Source: Diphasiastrum complanatum (taxonomy: Eukaryota; Streptophyta; Lycopodiopsida; Lycopodiales; Lycopodiaceae). Taken from it: a stretch of DNA of 64,000 bases. Below, in pieces: positions 34,351 through 45,165 of the stretch. The translations under genes and the position numbers were made by a program. The notes below the pieces were generated by a model. That model had not been told where the DNA came from and searched no databases. It worked only from the letters and a program-made list of their open reading frames with translations. Each line of letters starts with the position of its first letter. Position 1 is the stretch's first letter. The stretch is taken from contig CM055094.1 of assembly GCA_029204225.1 (NCBI GenBank), positions 10,835,153 to 10,899,152 on the forward strand, written 5' to 3'.

Positions 34351-34361
34351 ATTGTCATCAG

Positions 34362-34374
34362 TGGTATCAGAGCC
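34362..34374 (+). other. Primer binding site of copia F
   Basis: TGGTATCAGAGCC, a perfect tRNA-Met primer site in plus orientation, 80 bases before a plus-strand gag start. No LTR precedes it: minus-strand copia B gag ends only a few bases upstream. Confidence 0.85.
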
Positions 34375-34454
34375 TACCTTGTCATAATCTGACATAACCA
34401 AAAGGCTATCAGATCCAGGAGGCCAAGCATTCAAACAAACACACTTCAAAAGCA

Positions 34455-35340
34455 ATGGCTTCAATCAGCAGCATACAAAGCAAGATCTGTATAGTTCTAG
34501 ATTCTTCAGGATCTAACTTTCTAGTGTGGAAAGTTAAGACATCATTGATACTAAAGGGTGAAGGGTTTATTCCCCTGGGTGGATGGCACAGAAGAGATGC
34601 CTACGACATCAAGCAACGAGCTATGCGAGTGGAGGGAGAAAAATGATAAGGCAGTAGCCTTGCTATCTTCATTCATCGAAGATAGTCTCACACTTTGACC
34701 TGGCTACACTCTCCAAAGCTAAGGAGATGTGGAATACACTGCTCATGAGATTTCAAATGAAATCAAGAAGTCAAATAATGATGTTAGAAGATCAGCTGAG
34801 CTCACTTCTTTTGTAAGGAAGATGAAGGATCTATTTCTGTCACTACACAATTCTGGAGCACAAAATGCAGCGTCAGCTGAGAAGAAGCTCACTTACCTGT
34901 TGAGAGTCTTACCCAGATCTTTCCAAACAACCAGAACTCTGCTCACAAAAGATCCTACAATGATCCTCAAAAAGACAATTGTCGAGATTCGAGAGGAAGT
35001 TGAGCTAGAAAACACCTTGATCACAAGGATGGTTCTGACCAAGCCCTCTACGGCAACAAGAAAAATCCAAAAATCAATTCAAGCCTAAGATGGAGTCAAA
35101 TCAAAGGTAAGATTATGATCGGCAGGCAGAGAGGACCAACAAAGGCAACTGGAAGAGCAAAGGGAAGTCGAAACAACAAGGTGGAGAAAAGAAGACTTGC
35201 GTGAGATGTAGAAGAGATGGGCACACAATTGATACATGCTGGCTCAATCCGAAAATTGAATGTATCCACTGTCACAAGAAGGATCATGCAACCATGGATT
35301 GTCGTCTGAACCCAAGAAACAAATCAGCACATAACAGATA
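34455..35340 (+). pseudogene. Copia F gag
   Basis: Starts MASISSIQSKICIVLDSSGS and FLVWKVKTSLILKGEGF. After a stop and frame changes near 34645-34730 it continues ELTSFVRKMKDLFLSLHNSG and LTYLLRVLPRSFQTTRTLL, the usual copia gag C-terminus. Two perfect zinc knuckles in tandem follow: CVRCRRDGHTIDTC and CIHCHKKDHATMDC (both CX2CX4HX4C), near 35194-35300. Most copia gags I know have one knuckle; this family has two. Confidence 0.88.
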
Positions 35341-35389
35341 GAAGAACAACAACAGTTCGTCCTATGTCGAGGAGCTTGAAAGCTCAAAA

Positions 35390-36853
35390 ATGGGTGAAGA
35401 GAGATCGAATAGAAATTGTTCGATCACCTATATTTGTGCAGATATGTGTGCAGTGTCCCTAGATTCATGAGCCACCTCGCATTTCATGACATCAAAAAGA
35501 ATTATGTCTGATTTCAGAAGTGCAAATCCTTCAAGATTCATTGTTCTTGGAAATGGATCCAAACATCAAGTGAACAGTATTGGTTCACTGTGGCTCAATA
35601 CCAATGACAGAGACAGACGACTCGAGGACATTCTGTTCGTGCCTACACTGCAGCAGGACTTGATTTCTGTGGCAAGGATAGTTGATGCATGGATGCATAT
35701 GACGTTTTTTGACAAAGCATACAACATGGTTGATGCCAGTACCAGTACCTTGATTAGTCAAGACAGAAGAAAAGGTAATCTATATCACCTGAAGATACGC
35801 CTGCCTATAGATCAAATGCATCAGACTCATGATGATTCACCAGACACTCTATGGCACATGAGACTATGCCACATGAACTCAATGGCATTTTACCAAGCAG
35901 GTCATCATGGAGCAATGACAGGGGTCAACATCTCGAATGCAACTAGTTCGACTACCTGTGATGCATGTCTGAAGGGTAAGATGTCATGCACTCCATTTGT
36001 CAAAGACTCCTACAGAATGACTAAGATTCTAGAGTTTGTGCGTTTTGACATCTGTGGGCCTTTCAATGTGATCTCAGTAGGAGGCTCGAAATATTACATA
36101 ACCTTTATTGATGATTATAGTAAATTTGTCAGAGTGTACTTCATTCAGAATAAATCAAAAGCACTTGATAAATTCACAAAATATGTGGATTGGACAGAGA
36201 GATGCACATGCAACAAAGTGAAGCAGATCAGGATAGATCGAGGTAGCGAATACATCTCGAATTGCTTCCTGGATTTCTACAATGATCATGGCATCATTTA
36301 TAGAAGGACTACAGCCTACACACCGTAGCACAACGATGTTGCAGAGAAAAAAAATAGGACCCTGATGGAAGCTACTAGATGCATGATGGCCTACTCGAAG
36401 GCTCCAAGGGTATTGTAGACTAAAGCGGTAGCTACAGTTGCATACATCCAGAACATGACAGGGAAGTTTGGTGTCTCTTACATGACACCACACGAATTAT
36501 GGTGGGGTAGAGAGCCCAACCTGTCTCACATCAGAATCTTTGGCTGTGCAGTTTATGCACATATTCCTGATAAGCTTCGAAATAAACTTGATGAGAAAGC
36601 TGAACAGGGATTTTTGGTAGGTTATGACAACAATTCGTCATACTATAGAGTCTATATGCCAGACACGAACACTTTGAAGATAGTGAGAGATGTCAGATTT
36701 GATGAGAGCAGGACAATTTCCAATGATCATCTTGTCGGCTATGAAGTTCTAGAGAGACAATACTATGATCTGCCACCAGTGATAGAGGGAGCAGAAGACG
36801 AACACGAAAATGAAGATTCTCGAGTCGCTTCACATTCGTGTGATGAATCATAG
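35390..36853 (+). pseudogene. Copia F protease and integrase
   Basis: Protease shows SLDS then a stop then ATSHFMTSK, so the active-site DSG-A-T region is broken by a single stop at 35469. The 280-codon frame from 35486 holds LWHMRLCHMNSMAFYQ and CDACLKGKM (HHCC zinc site) and the integrase core with VRFDICGPF and RIDRGSEYIS. The third acidic site VAEKKNRTL follows a stop at 36327-36329. So all three acidic residues D, D, E remain. The C-terminal part (36455-36853) has LSHIRIFGCAVYAHIPDKLR and GFLVGYDNNSSYYRVY. Confidence 0.9.
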
Positions 36854-36902
36854 GCCGAAAGATTTGAGAGGCATCCTACTGCTACAATACCTGTAAACCA
36901 AG

Positions 36903-37660
36903 ATGGTTTTGGGACCTAGCAGAGCAAACAAAGACAAAGACATTGTTGTCCCAAGAGGATCTCCTAGAAGGTCGACAAGACCACGAAGAACGCCAGCAAG
37001 ATATGTGCCATGTAACTTTGCTTTTACATTAAAAGAGTTTTGTGGATTCAGTGACAAACTACAAACTTTCGAGGAAGCAATTGAACGTCCAGAGAAGGAC
37101 ATATGGATCCAAGCTATGAACGAAGAGATTGAATCCATGAGGAAGAACTAGGTATGGACATTGTAGCCATTACCACATAAGCGCAAGACTGTCAAATGCT
37201 AATGGATTTTCAAGCTCAAGTATGGACCGGATGGGAATGTCTCGAAATACAAGGCAAGATTGGTAGCGAAGGGATTTTCTCAGAGATATGATATTGACTA
37301 CTCTGAAACCTTTTCTCATGTCGTCAAACATTCATCCATACATTTGTTATTTGCATATGCAGCTACTTATGACCTCAAGATCCACATTTTGGATGAGAAG
37401 ACAACCTTCTTGCATGGTGAGTTAGACGAAGAGGTCTGCATGGATCAACCCCCATAATATGTCTCAAATTCTCTTCCTGATTATGCATGCAGAATGCATA
37501 GAAGTATCTACGGTCTGAAATAGTCAGCTCAACAATTGTACAAAAAGAAGGACCAAGCCTTGAAATCATTAGGATTCAAGCCACTGATGGCTGATTCCAA
37601 TGTGTATGTCAGAATTACAGATGGGCAAATTTTCATGCATGATGTCTTTTTAGATGATGC
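36903..37660 (+). pseudogene. Copia F reverse transcriptase, truncated
   Basis: Reads FEEAIERPEKDIWIQAMNEE, a stop, then WIFKLKYGPDGNVSKYKARL, VAKGFSQRYDIDYSETFSHV, and ILDEKTTFLHGELDEEVCMD (normally MDVKTAFLNG). After another stop come SIYGLK and DSNVYVRITDGQIF. The text ends at VFLDDALTSWTF, a poor match to the L-Y-V-D-D-I block, and then becomes unrelated. Five or more stops are present. Confidence 0.9.
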
Positions 37661-38934
37661 ATTGACTTCTTGGACCTTTTGGAGCTTTTGGCATGATGCT
37701 CTTCTCATGATATTTGGCCTTGAGGGTACCGTGTGCCATTGCTACTTCTCATTCATGGGCCTTATAATTACCTTGGGCTTTTGACCATGTGGGTGCATAT
37801 TTTTCCATTTAAATAAATAGAAATAAGTTGCGAGGGTCGTGGCATCCTGTGTGTGTAAGCCCATGGCCCAATGAGCACTTGTAAATAATTATTTTGGAAT
37901 AAACTAGACGGTGGGCCATGTAATTAAAATAATATTGAGAAGCCAAAGTTTAAGCTTAACTTAAGTTTCTAAGTTTTGTGAAATGGTCAAAAGTCAAATA
38001 GTGGTAGGAGGGGTGTGTTTCTTTCTACACCATAGATTAGTTTGTGCTTCTTGTGCAGGGTGTGGATTTCAATCCCACCTTCTTGCAAGTAGCCAATAGG
38101 AAGCAAGGGGCAAGGGCCACCCCAAAGATAAAAAGGCAACATTTGTAACCATTTTTCATGCTTAATGAGAGGAGGAAACTCTACTATTTTTTAGAGCCAA
38201 AGCTCATTTGCTAATCCCTCATGCTAATGTTATTGTTGTGTCTTGTTTTGATTAGTTATGGCTTTTCCATTAGCATGCACATTGAGCATTTGAGCTAACC
38301 TCCATCTCACCTCTCTCTCTTAATATCTCTCTCTTTCTCCTCTTCTCTTCCTCTTTTCACCCTCAATCATGATGAATGCTTGTGTTTAGAGTTAGCAGAA
38401 GTAGTGTTAAGGTGGGGTAGTATTAAAGTAGAGTTAGAATAGCATATAAACTAGCAACTAAGTATATTTAGGAACCTATTTTATGTTCTAACCCTGCTTG
38501 ACAGGCGAAGGGCTGCTTATCGACTATCCTACACACCCTACAGGACCATAGTGGTGCAAAGTGTTGCCCAACATTTGGGCTTTTGCAAGCAAAGAAAAGT
38601 TTGGAAAAATGTTGTTTGTCAAAGTAGAGCTTGGTTCAGCTACAAGAAGCCTATGACATTAGACAGCTTATCATTTTGCCAAGCTTACTACAAGTAAATC
38701 TAGCTTTAGATTAGAGAGAAGGTAAGAGAACTCTTTGGTTTTGTTTCTTCTTACAAAATTGCTTCCAAGTCAAAAAAAAATATTACTTGTTAAGGAGTGA
38801 TGACAAGTTTGAGATCATTAAGCCAACAAGTTTGAAATTTAGTTGAGTGTTGTCACCAAGCAATAAAAATTTGTTTTTATTCAACACTTTGTTTATTTTG
38901 TAAGGGAAGAGAAGTGCCACATGATTCTCTCATC
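37661..38934. other. Unassigned DNA between copia pieces
   Basis: No gene is recognised. A CT-rich patch with CTCTCTCT words lies around 38300-38350. Because copia text lies on both sides in the same orientation, part of this may be an inserted or solo LTR that split an element, but I found no paired ends. Confidence 0.45.
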
Positions 38935-39084
38935 TTATTTCTCGTTCAAGAAAAGTTGGAAGAAGGCAACATAGAGTTGGTGTATTGTCCAACTCATGAG
39001 CAAGTTGCAGATTTCTTAACAAAACCTCTCTTCGAGGATAAGCTTGATTTCTTTCAAGCTTCTTTAAATACTACCTACATCTAA
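38935..39084 (+). pseudogene. Copia RNase H C-terminal fragment
   Basis: Plus strand reads LEEGNIELVYCPTHEQVADF, then LTKPLFEDKLDFF and a stop. This is the end of copia RNase H (normally the I-x-T-x-x-Q-x-A-D-I-L-T-K block). It is in the same orientation as copia F but separated from it by 1.3 kb of unrelated sequence and differs in style, so it may be another element. No LTR follows that I can define. Confidence 0.85.
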
Positions 39085-39142
39085 AGCTTAACAAGAGGTG
39101 CTAGAAATAATAAGCCAAAAATGTGCTATGGTATGTCATGGG

Positions 39143-39748
39143 TGTCGGAAATTAGTGGAAATGTGCGGAAGCTGGTGAGCGGGCTTGATGTAGGATTGAA
39201 AGCATAATAAATAGTAGTAGAATATTCAAATTGAATGATTCAGACAAATGTACAATCAAACGATACAATAGTGAGACTAAAAATTTGCACTCTGATTAAT
39301 ATCAAACAGTGAGTACAATGCTTGAAGTGATAACTTCAGCTTATAGTCGTTGAAAGTGATAGCTCTAGTTACAAAAACTCGAATAATTAGAAGAAGTTTT
39401 CTAATGATGATTCTGGGATTGATATTCTACAAAATATCTACAACTACCTTTTGTTGCATTTATTACAACCGTCTCATTATAGTTAATGCATGTACAAAGT
39501 GGGCAAACTATGAATCATTTGGTCAGACAGTATCAAAATCTACAAGTATTGAAAAATGTACAATGACTCAAAAATATATACTGACTCAAAAAATATAGAA
39601 AATTTTGAGTTGATCCGGTATCGAAGAATTCTAGAAAAATTCGATCCTAAATTTTTTGATCCTTTGTTTAGAATTCAGACCTTTTGTTTTTGGTTTTTTA
39701 GGATGCTCATTATTGAATAGATTTGAGGCTGAGCATTGAATTCCAACA
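39143..39748 (-). repeat. Copia D 3' LTR
   Basis: On minus it starts TGTTGGAATTCAATGC directly after a polypurine tract TTCAGGGGGAG (complement at 39749-39759). The far end at 39143 (ending CCGACA) is an estimate from TG...CA symmetry, as there is no second LTR. Confidence 0.6.
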
Positions 39749-40945
39749 CTCCCCCTGAATGTGCATCCTGGAAAATTTTGATTTTCAGATTCAAGATGTC
39801 GTTGAATATGAGGTGGTGCTCTTTTGACAGAGCTTTTGTGAAGTAATTTGTTGTCATTGATTTTGTCCTACAGTAGACTAAAGATACCTTTTTGCTTTGT
39901 ACTTTCTCTCTCAGATAGTGATATTTGACCAACATGCATTTTGTTTCCTTTATCAGATTCAAATCGTTATTGAATAATAATGTATCATCTACATAGAGAG
40001 TGATGATGATGAAAAAATTTGATACAGACTTGAAGTAGACATTCGAGTCTGCTGAGTTGAAATGAAGCGATTTTTTGATTTTCTGAAACCAGGCCCTAGG
40101 TGACTGTTTCAGCCCATAAAGTGCCTTGTTTATTTTGCACACAAGGTGTTGTTTACCCTCAGCTCATATCCTTCTGGTTGTGACATAAAGATTTCCTCTT
40201 CAATGGTCATGTTGAGGAAAGCGGTCTAGACATCCATTTGATGGACTTCGAAATCTGTTGAGTCTGCAAAGAAAAGTAATAGTCAGATCAAAGCATGTTT
40301 GACTACTGGACTGAAGGTCTCGAAATAATCTAGATTTGGAATCTGGGAATAGCCTTTGGCAACCATCTTGGCTTTGTATAGATTGAACCTTCCTTCAGCA
40401 TCACACTTCATTTTGAATATCCACTTGCATGGAATCAGATTCCTTCTCTTTGGCAGCTCAATGACTGTCCACGTTTGATTCTCTATCAGAGAATCGAATT
40501 CAGTGTCCATCGTAGCTTTCCATTGATTAGCATCAGGTGTAGACATCGACTCCAAAACTATGTAAGGTTTCTGCACGAAGTAGCAAGCTACATCGTCCAT
40601 AAATTTGGATGGAGGCTGTCTTGGTTGATTTGATCTTCTTGGCTGAATTCCAACTCCTTGCTATTCAGACTCATTTTTCGAGCTTGTATCATTTTTCTGA
40701 TTTGCAATCCTAGAGTCTTTTTTGATACATGGATCGAAAATTTCTTCGATACCTGTATCGAAAATTTCTTGAGCTTTTCCCTGATCTTCCACAAAAATGA
40801 CATCTTTGCTCGTGAATGATTTTTCTATTTCTAGATTGTAGAGCTTTTATGTCTTGTGGTCTGGGGAGTAGCCAACAAAAATTGATTTTGTGCTTTTGTC
40901 ATCCAACTTCTTCTTGAGATCTTTAGGGATCTCCACAGTCGAAAG
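39749..40945 (-). pseudogene. Copia D pol: integrase end, RT, RNase H end
   Basis: On minus, 40940-40800 reads LKKKLDDKSTKSIFVGYSPD (integrase C-terminus). An Ile/Lys-rich linker follows, with a repeated FSI(Q/H)VSKK, then the RT start at 40600-40283 (ATMDTEFDSLIENQTWTVIE, WIFKMKCDAEGRF, AKMVAKGYSQIPNLDYFETF). The frame at 40142-39675 has INKALYGLKQSPRAWF and the catalytic LYVDDTLLFN, then runs without a stop into YHYLREKVQSKKVSLVYC of RNase H. So the connection and most of RNase H are removed by an in-frame deletion. Other breaks lie between 40283 and 40142. Confidence 0.9.
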
Positions 40946-41472
40946 CTAGGTTGAATGAAGCATCATCCTCGCAATAGAGAAGTCAAGTTAGAACATCGAA
41001 GAAAATTTGATTCTAATAAAAAAACATGCTCAATGTTATTACACAAGTTATTCATAACATGATGAACACCTGCATGTGAACTGATATCAGCAAAAGAATA
41101 TGAAACTTTTGAATGTTGATGGAATTTCGTCAGTGGATGTATCACTTATTTGTTTCTCGTTTGTTTATGCTACGAAACAAAGCTATTTTATGGCATAACT
41201 ATGGAACATTTTCAGCATCTTATCAAGCAAAATTGTTGGTGATTTCAGTAGCGTAATGCCAGTACTTTCTTTAAGCCGTTGGGTGAATGTAGAAGCTGTA
41301 ATTTGGTGCAAAGCATAAGGCTTGAAATCACCTTATTTCACTATGTGTAAAACATAAGCAGCAGAAACTCATTTTTCTGGGCAATAGGCAAGCTCATAAC
41401 CAATTTTTCAGTTTGTTTCCTACTTCCTATGAGAAAAGCGATTTATGAAACTCTATTGTTATGTTTATAGAA

Positions 41473-41540
41473 CACATTTTCTACATACTTATGGACAGAA
41501 AAGCAAATATATGAAACTCTTTTTTAAGGCCTGCAATGCT
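41473..41540 (+). repeat. Direct repeat, copy 1 of 2
   Basis: CACATTTTCTACATACTT onward, repeated with few changes at 41671-41738, including GGACAGAAAAGCA and TTTTTTAAGGCCT. Confidence 0.9.
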
Positions 41541-41670
41541 AGTTTCCAAGTGAAAGCTTGGATTTGCTTTGCTAGAAATTAGAGTTCACAAATTTGTGTT
41601 TGTAAATTTGCAAATCAAATTTTGAAGCATCTGCATCTGTGGTAGTCATAAAAGCAATTAACAAAAAATG

Positions 41671-41738
41671 CACATTTTCTACATACTTTTGGACAGAAAA
41701 GCAGACATATGAAAGGCTTTTTTAAGGCCTACAATGTT
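41671..41738 (+). repeat. Direct repeat, copy 2 of 2
   Basis: See 41473-41540; the start points are 198 bases apart. Confidence 0.9.
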
Positions 41739-42013
41739 GTGTTTGTGGTGATCCCTCACAACATTAGCTGCTACAGTCCCACCAAGCACTACTTCCTCTA
41801 CCTCTACAACTGTCGTACTCAGCTTCTCAACTTCTGCAATCGTCTTCCTCAAATTGTGGTTCTTCCAACTATCCATGACTTTTCCAAGCTAAAGCATTGA
41901 TTCTCAGCCCTTCCTCTATTGGGACAGCACCTTTCTCTATTGGGGTAGTAGAAAATGAATAATCTAGGTTGATGACCAATGATGGAGAGGAACTAGCAAG
42001 CTGCAAGAAGATC

Positions 42014-42470
42014 TGTTGGATTATTCTCTTTCTTATCAATCGACTAATAGATTTTAATCTTCATCCATTTTTTATCCAGTTCTGCGGATTCTCCCATGTT
42101 TTTATACAGTCTACAGAATTACACGAAGTTAACGACAGTGCCACATTTTTTGCCTGACAGAAATCTCATGTAAAATCACAATGTCGCATTTTTTGCTTTT
42201 CTAAAGAGCCTCAAATGTTAAGGAAATGACACTGGCAAAGTGTGGGGCAACCCTAAATGAGATTTAAAGGCACCTTCGTCTTTTTCACATTTTTCGTCTT
42301 TTCACGAAAAACCTGACAATGTCACCTGTGGCTGTTTTAGTTCATTTCTGCAGAGTTACAGTTTTGGTTCATTTATGTAGACAGAACGTGATGACAATCG
42401 CGGACGCGAAAAACAATTAGGATGGATTTTAGATATGATTGTTGGTCACTGCCAGCTGTATCATTCCTAA
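42014..42470 (+). repeat. Copia B-family U3 fused to gag start
   Basis: From TGTTGGATTATTC at 42014 this is the plus-strand counterpart of the copia B LTR (minus strand 21802 down to about 21430) through GTAGACAGAACG. It then switches within a few bases to a gag start, QLGWILDMIVGHCQLYHS, homologous to copia B gag near 34340-34280. The rest of U3, the TATA box, R, U5 and primer site are absent, so the two are joined by a deletion of several hundred bases. With 21.4-21.8 kb it forms an inverted repeat about 20 kb apart. Confidence 0.8.
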
Positions 42471-42495
42471 AGTCCTCCCAAATGTAGATAGACAC

Positions 42496-43351
42496 TGTTG
42501 AATTACATTTTAGATTAACACAACATTCAACAAAAAATCAATTAGTGTGCGGAATTGATAAAATGAGTGAATGAGATACACAAACGATGGCGGACAGCAA
42601 TTCATTCAAGATCATACAAGATAAGAGTGATATGTGCGTAATGGCTAGAATATCATCTATTGTTTTTCTCGTTTTTCGTGCGCTGTATGACAGACCCACA
42701 CAGCGCGTTGGCGTGAGAGAAGCGGCGCTCTCCCATGAGTAATGTTTCGCTTACTAGCAGACTTCTCGGATCTTGCTTACAAAACTTGTCTCGCTTGTAG
42801 GCGGACTTCTATTTTGTATTTTGTTTGTCTATATTGCTTACTAGCATTAGACTTATCATATCATGCATCAACCAGAAGGTATATAGTCGTGTCGTGTAAG
42901 TTCTAGATTAGAGTGATTAAACATCTACAACTAATCACGAATTACAAGAGTGGCAGATTAGCCACGACCTAGAGTGCATCTACTGATGTCATGATATCAG
43001 ATCATATATCGGTACTTCTTGGTACTTGCACGATCTTGCTGATCATTTTTGGAGCGTGAGAGTTGAAAAAAAAGGTGTCGCGACAATTTTCGTGTCGCTT
43101 TGAGTCATTTGACTTTCTCGTCTTCTGACTTTCTCTCGTGCTGTATCGCAAAATATTCTCTTTCACAAATTTTTTGTGTTCGTGTCATTTCGTCGAGGTG
43201 TTCATGAACATTTTTTGCTTCGTGTCGTTTGACTTTCGCGTTCGCAAACATTTTTGTCAGAGTGAGGGATGAAAGCTAGCAAAGTTTTGGTATTAGAAAT
43301 GTTTTGTTTCTTCAGATCTGTCGTTTGGGGATTCAACAGAATCAGCCAACA
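42496..43351 (-). repeat. Probable copia E 3' LTR
   Basis: On minus, TGAGAGGGAACT (a polypurine-like tract) is followed by TGTTGGCTGATTC. The region could end TTCAACA at 42496, giving an LTR of about 856 bp with matching TGTTG...CAACA ends. No second copy exists in the window, so the limits are estimates. It contains GCGC-rich patches near 42680-42735 and a minus-strand CTATATACC that may be a TATA box (about 42880-42888). Confidence 0.5.
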
Positions 43352-44408
43352 AGTTCCCTCTCAAAGCATGATAGCTTGACGACTCCAAGACTGCTCCTCT
43401 GTCTCTCAAAAATACCTTTGTAAGGGACTTTTGTGAAAATGTCAGCAACCATGTCTTTCGTTTCGATGAAGGTGGTATGCAGCATCTTTTTCTCAATTGG
43501 ATCCCTGATCAAGTGGTACTTAATCGTGATGTGTTTTGTCCTTGAGTGAAACACATGATCTTTCGTTAGATGTATTGCAGATGTGTTATCTATCTGCAAG
43601 ACTAGAGGCTCGGTCCTTGTTTCGTCCAATTCATCTAGGAATTGTTTGAGCCAGATTATTTCATTGGCCGTCTTTGCTCATGCAACGTGCTCTACTTCGT
43701 AGGATGACCAAGCCACAATGCTCTGCTCCTTGCTGACCCAAAGAATTGCCGCTCCTGACGCGATGGTGCATCCTCTTGAGACACTTTTACAATCGTCCTT
43801 GAGGGATGCCCAGCTAGCATCACTGTAGGAAAGCATCTTGAACCCTGCATCACGACAATAATACAAGCCATAATCTCTTGTTAATTGAAGATATTGCAAA
43901 ATTCGTTTTGCAATCTTCTAATGTGTCGAGCCTAGATTCGTGCAGAACTGGCTCATCCTGAACATTGCATAAGCAACGTCAGGGCGTGTGTTATCTGCAA
44001 GGTACATCAACGAACCTATCAGCTTCCTGTAAGGTGTGAGCTGCATTTGTTCTCTCTCTTCTTTAGTCCTCGAACAATCATCGTTCGTCAGCACCGTTTC
44101 TGCGAGCATTGGAGTATTCGCTCCTTTGCAATTCAGCATCCCAAAATCCTCTAGGATTTTCTGGGTGTATCTGGATTGGTAAAGGTACAACTTACCTCCC
44201 TCATAGTCCCTATTAATTTGCAAGCCAAGTTAACACCTGGCTTCTTCCAGATCCACAATCTTGAAATGTTGTGAAATCTCTTCCTTCACTTCAGCAATCA
44301 ACTTCTTACTCTTGTAGAGTATCAGAGTGTCGTCCACATATACAGCCACAATAATGATCATTTGAGCTCGCAAGACATGAAAAATAGCATAGTATTTCTT
44401 ACCTCAAA
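43342..44408 (-). pseudogene. Copia E RT end and RNase H
   Basis: On minus from 44408: FHVLRAQMIIIVAVYVDDTL (catalytic YVDD), a stop, then INRDYEGGKLYLYQSRYTQK, ILEDFGMLNCKGANTPM, PYRKLIGSLMYLADNTRPDV (44223-43918). Then KMLSYSDASWASLKDDCKSV, with the first RNase H acidic site SDASWA kept, and SYEVEHVA (normally S-T-E-A-E-Y). Last are LVLQIDNTSAIHLTKDHVFH and ETKDMVADIFTKVPYKGIF (43629-43342). There are breaks near 44210, 43910 and 43650. RT upstream of the catalytic site is missing. Confidence 0.92.
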
Positions 44409-44430
44409 CCGGGGCACTTGTGGATCGACG

Positions 44431-44507
44431 GACTCCAAGAACAAGCACTCCAAGAACTCCGAGAATCCAAAACACTTCAAGAACTCCAAGAATCCAAAAC
44501 ACTCAAA
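44431..44507 (+). repeat. Imperfect tandem repeat, CTCCAAGAA words
   Basis: AACTCC(A/G)AGAATCCAAAACACT occurs twice in a row after shorter CTCCAAGAACAAGCA units. Confidence 0.8.
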
Positions 44508-44890
44508 GAGTTCAGTTTAGGGTTTTGATGCTCTGGAGTTTACACTTCAGCTCAAAAAAAGTGCTCGAGTGTGTAACCCTTTGATGTATATTGAGGCTCC
44601 TATAGTGAACTCTTACCATGTATTTGTTAAGTATATTTTTATGTTAAGTATATAAACCCAGCAAAGTGCTTCATCAAATGGGACCACCACTTACGTTAAA
44701 TTAGTTTTATGTCTTTTTTTTTGTTTTCTTTTATGAACATTGATTGACTAACAAGTTAGCAGTTAGGCCTGTCCTTTGATTTCTATTTTTTATACGTTAA
44801 GTGTCTTCTCTTGGGGAATAGCACCAAAGTTATTAATGTGGCAAACAGCCAAATCATATGATGTGGATAGCTTACCTGGATAGCAGTATT

Positions 44891-45039
44891 TGGGCATGCT
44901 AAATCCCATCATCTTAATGATGTAGCCGAAATTCATTTAAATTCCACTAGAGCAATGATGATAACTTTGGGCACGCTAAATCCCATCATCTTAATGATGT
45001 AGCCAAAATTCATTTAAATTCCACTAGAGTAATGATGAT
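44891..45039 (+). repeat. Tandem duplication of 72 bp
   Basis: TGGGCA(T/C)GCTAAATCCCATC onward (44891-44962) is repeated at 44968-45039 with three or four substitutions and a 5-base gap. Confidence 0.95.
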
Positions 45040-45165
45040 TTGTACTAGCTAGAAAATCGGTATGTCTTTTGTGGTAGTATTTTCATTTAATTTCGATGGA
45101 GCAATATTGGTTGATAAAGATGAAAATGCGATACATACCACTGGAATCGTGATTCTCCGTCCATT

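Larger units (their letters stand above)
21011..34361 (-). mobile_element. Copia B: Ty1/copia element split by gypsy A
   Basis: This minus-strand copia runs from its 3' LTR (21011-21802) through RNase H (21810-22493), is interrupted by gypsy A, and resumes at 31121 with RT, integrase, protease and gag up to about 34350. Its 5' LTR and primer site are gone. At that end it meets copia F head-to-head. Without gypsy A and one copy of its TSD, the coding frame runs straight from the RT side into RNase H, which shows the order of events. Stops, a mutated integrase and the lost 5' end make it inactive. Confidence 0.88.
34362..37660 (+). mobile_element. Copia F: Ty1/copia element, truncated both ends
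   Basis: A plus-strand copia begins exactly at its primer site and runs gag, protease, integrase, RT to about 37660, where the text stops just after the catalytic area. There is no LTR on either side and no RNase H. The head-to-head joint with copia B at 34350-34362 suggests either insertion followed by deletion or a chimeric cDNA. Stops occur in every domain. Confidence 0.88.
39143..40945 (-). mobile_element. Copia D: 3' part of a minus-strand copia
   Basis: This element consists of an LTR on the left, a fused RNase H/RT frame, the RT start and the integrase C-terminal domain, ending abruptly near 40945. The 5' half and 5' LTR are missing. It shares protein style with copia B (LYVDDT(L/V)LF, FSPVVKH). 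Confidence 0.85.
40946..42013. other. Unassigned DNA with a direct repeat
   Basis: No gene is recognised. A 68-base direct repeat is listed separately. A minus-strand 65-codon frame at 41679-41876 is Val/Glu-rich (KTIAEVEKLSTTVVEVEEVV) and unrecognised. Confidence 0.45.
44409..45165. other. Spacer upstream of the MULE gene
   Basis: No gene. Holds two small tandem repeats (listed separately) and otherwise AT-rich DNA. I looked for a long terminal inverted repeat matching the far side of the MULE gene and saw none. Confidence 0.5.
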
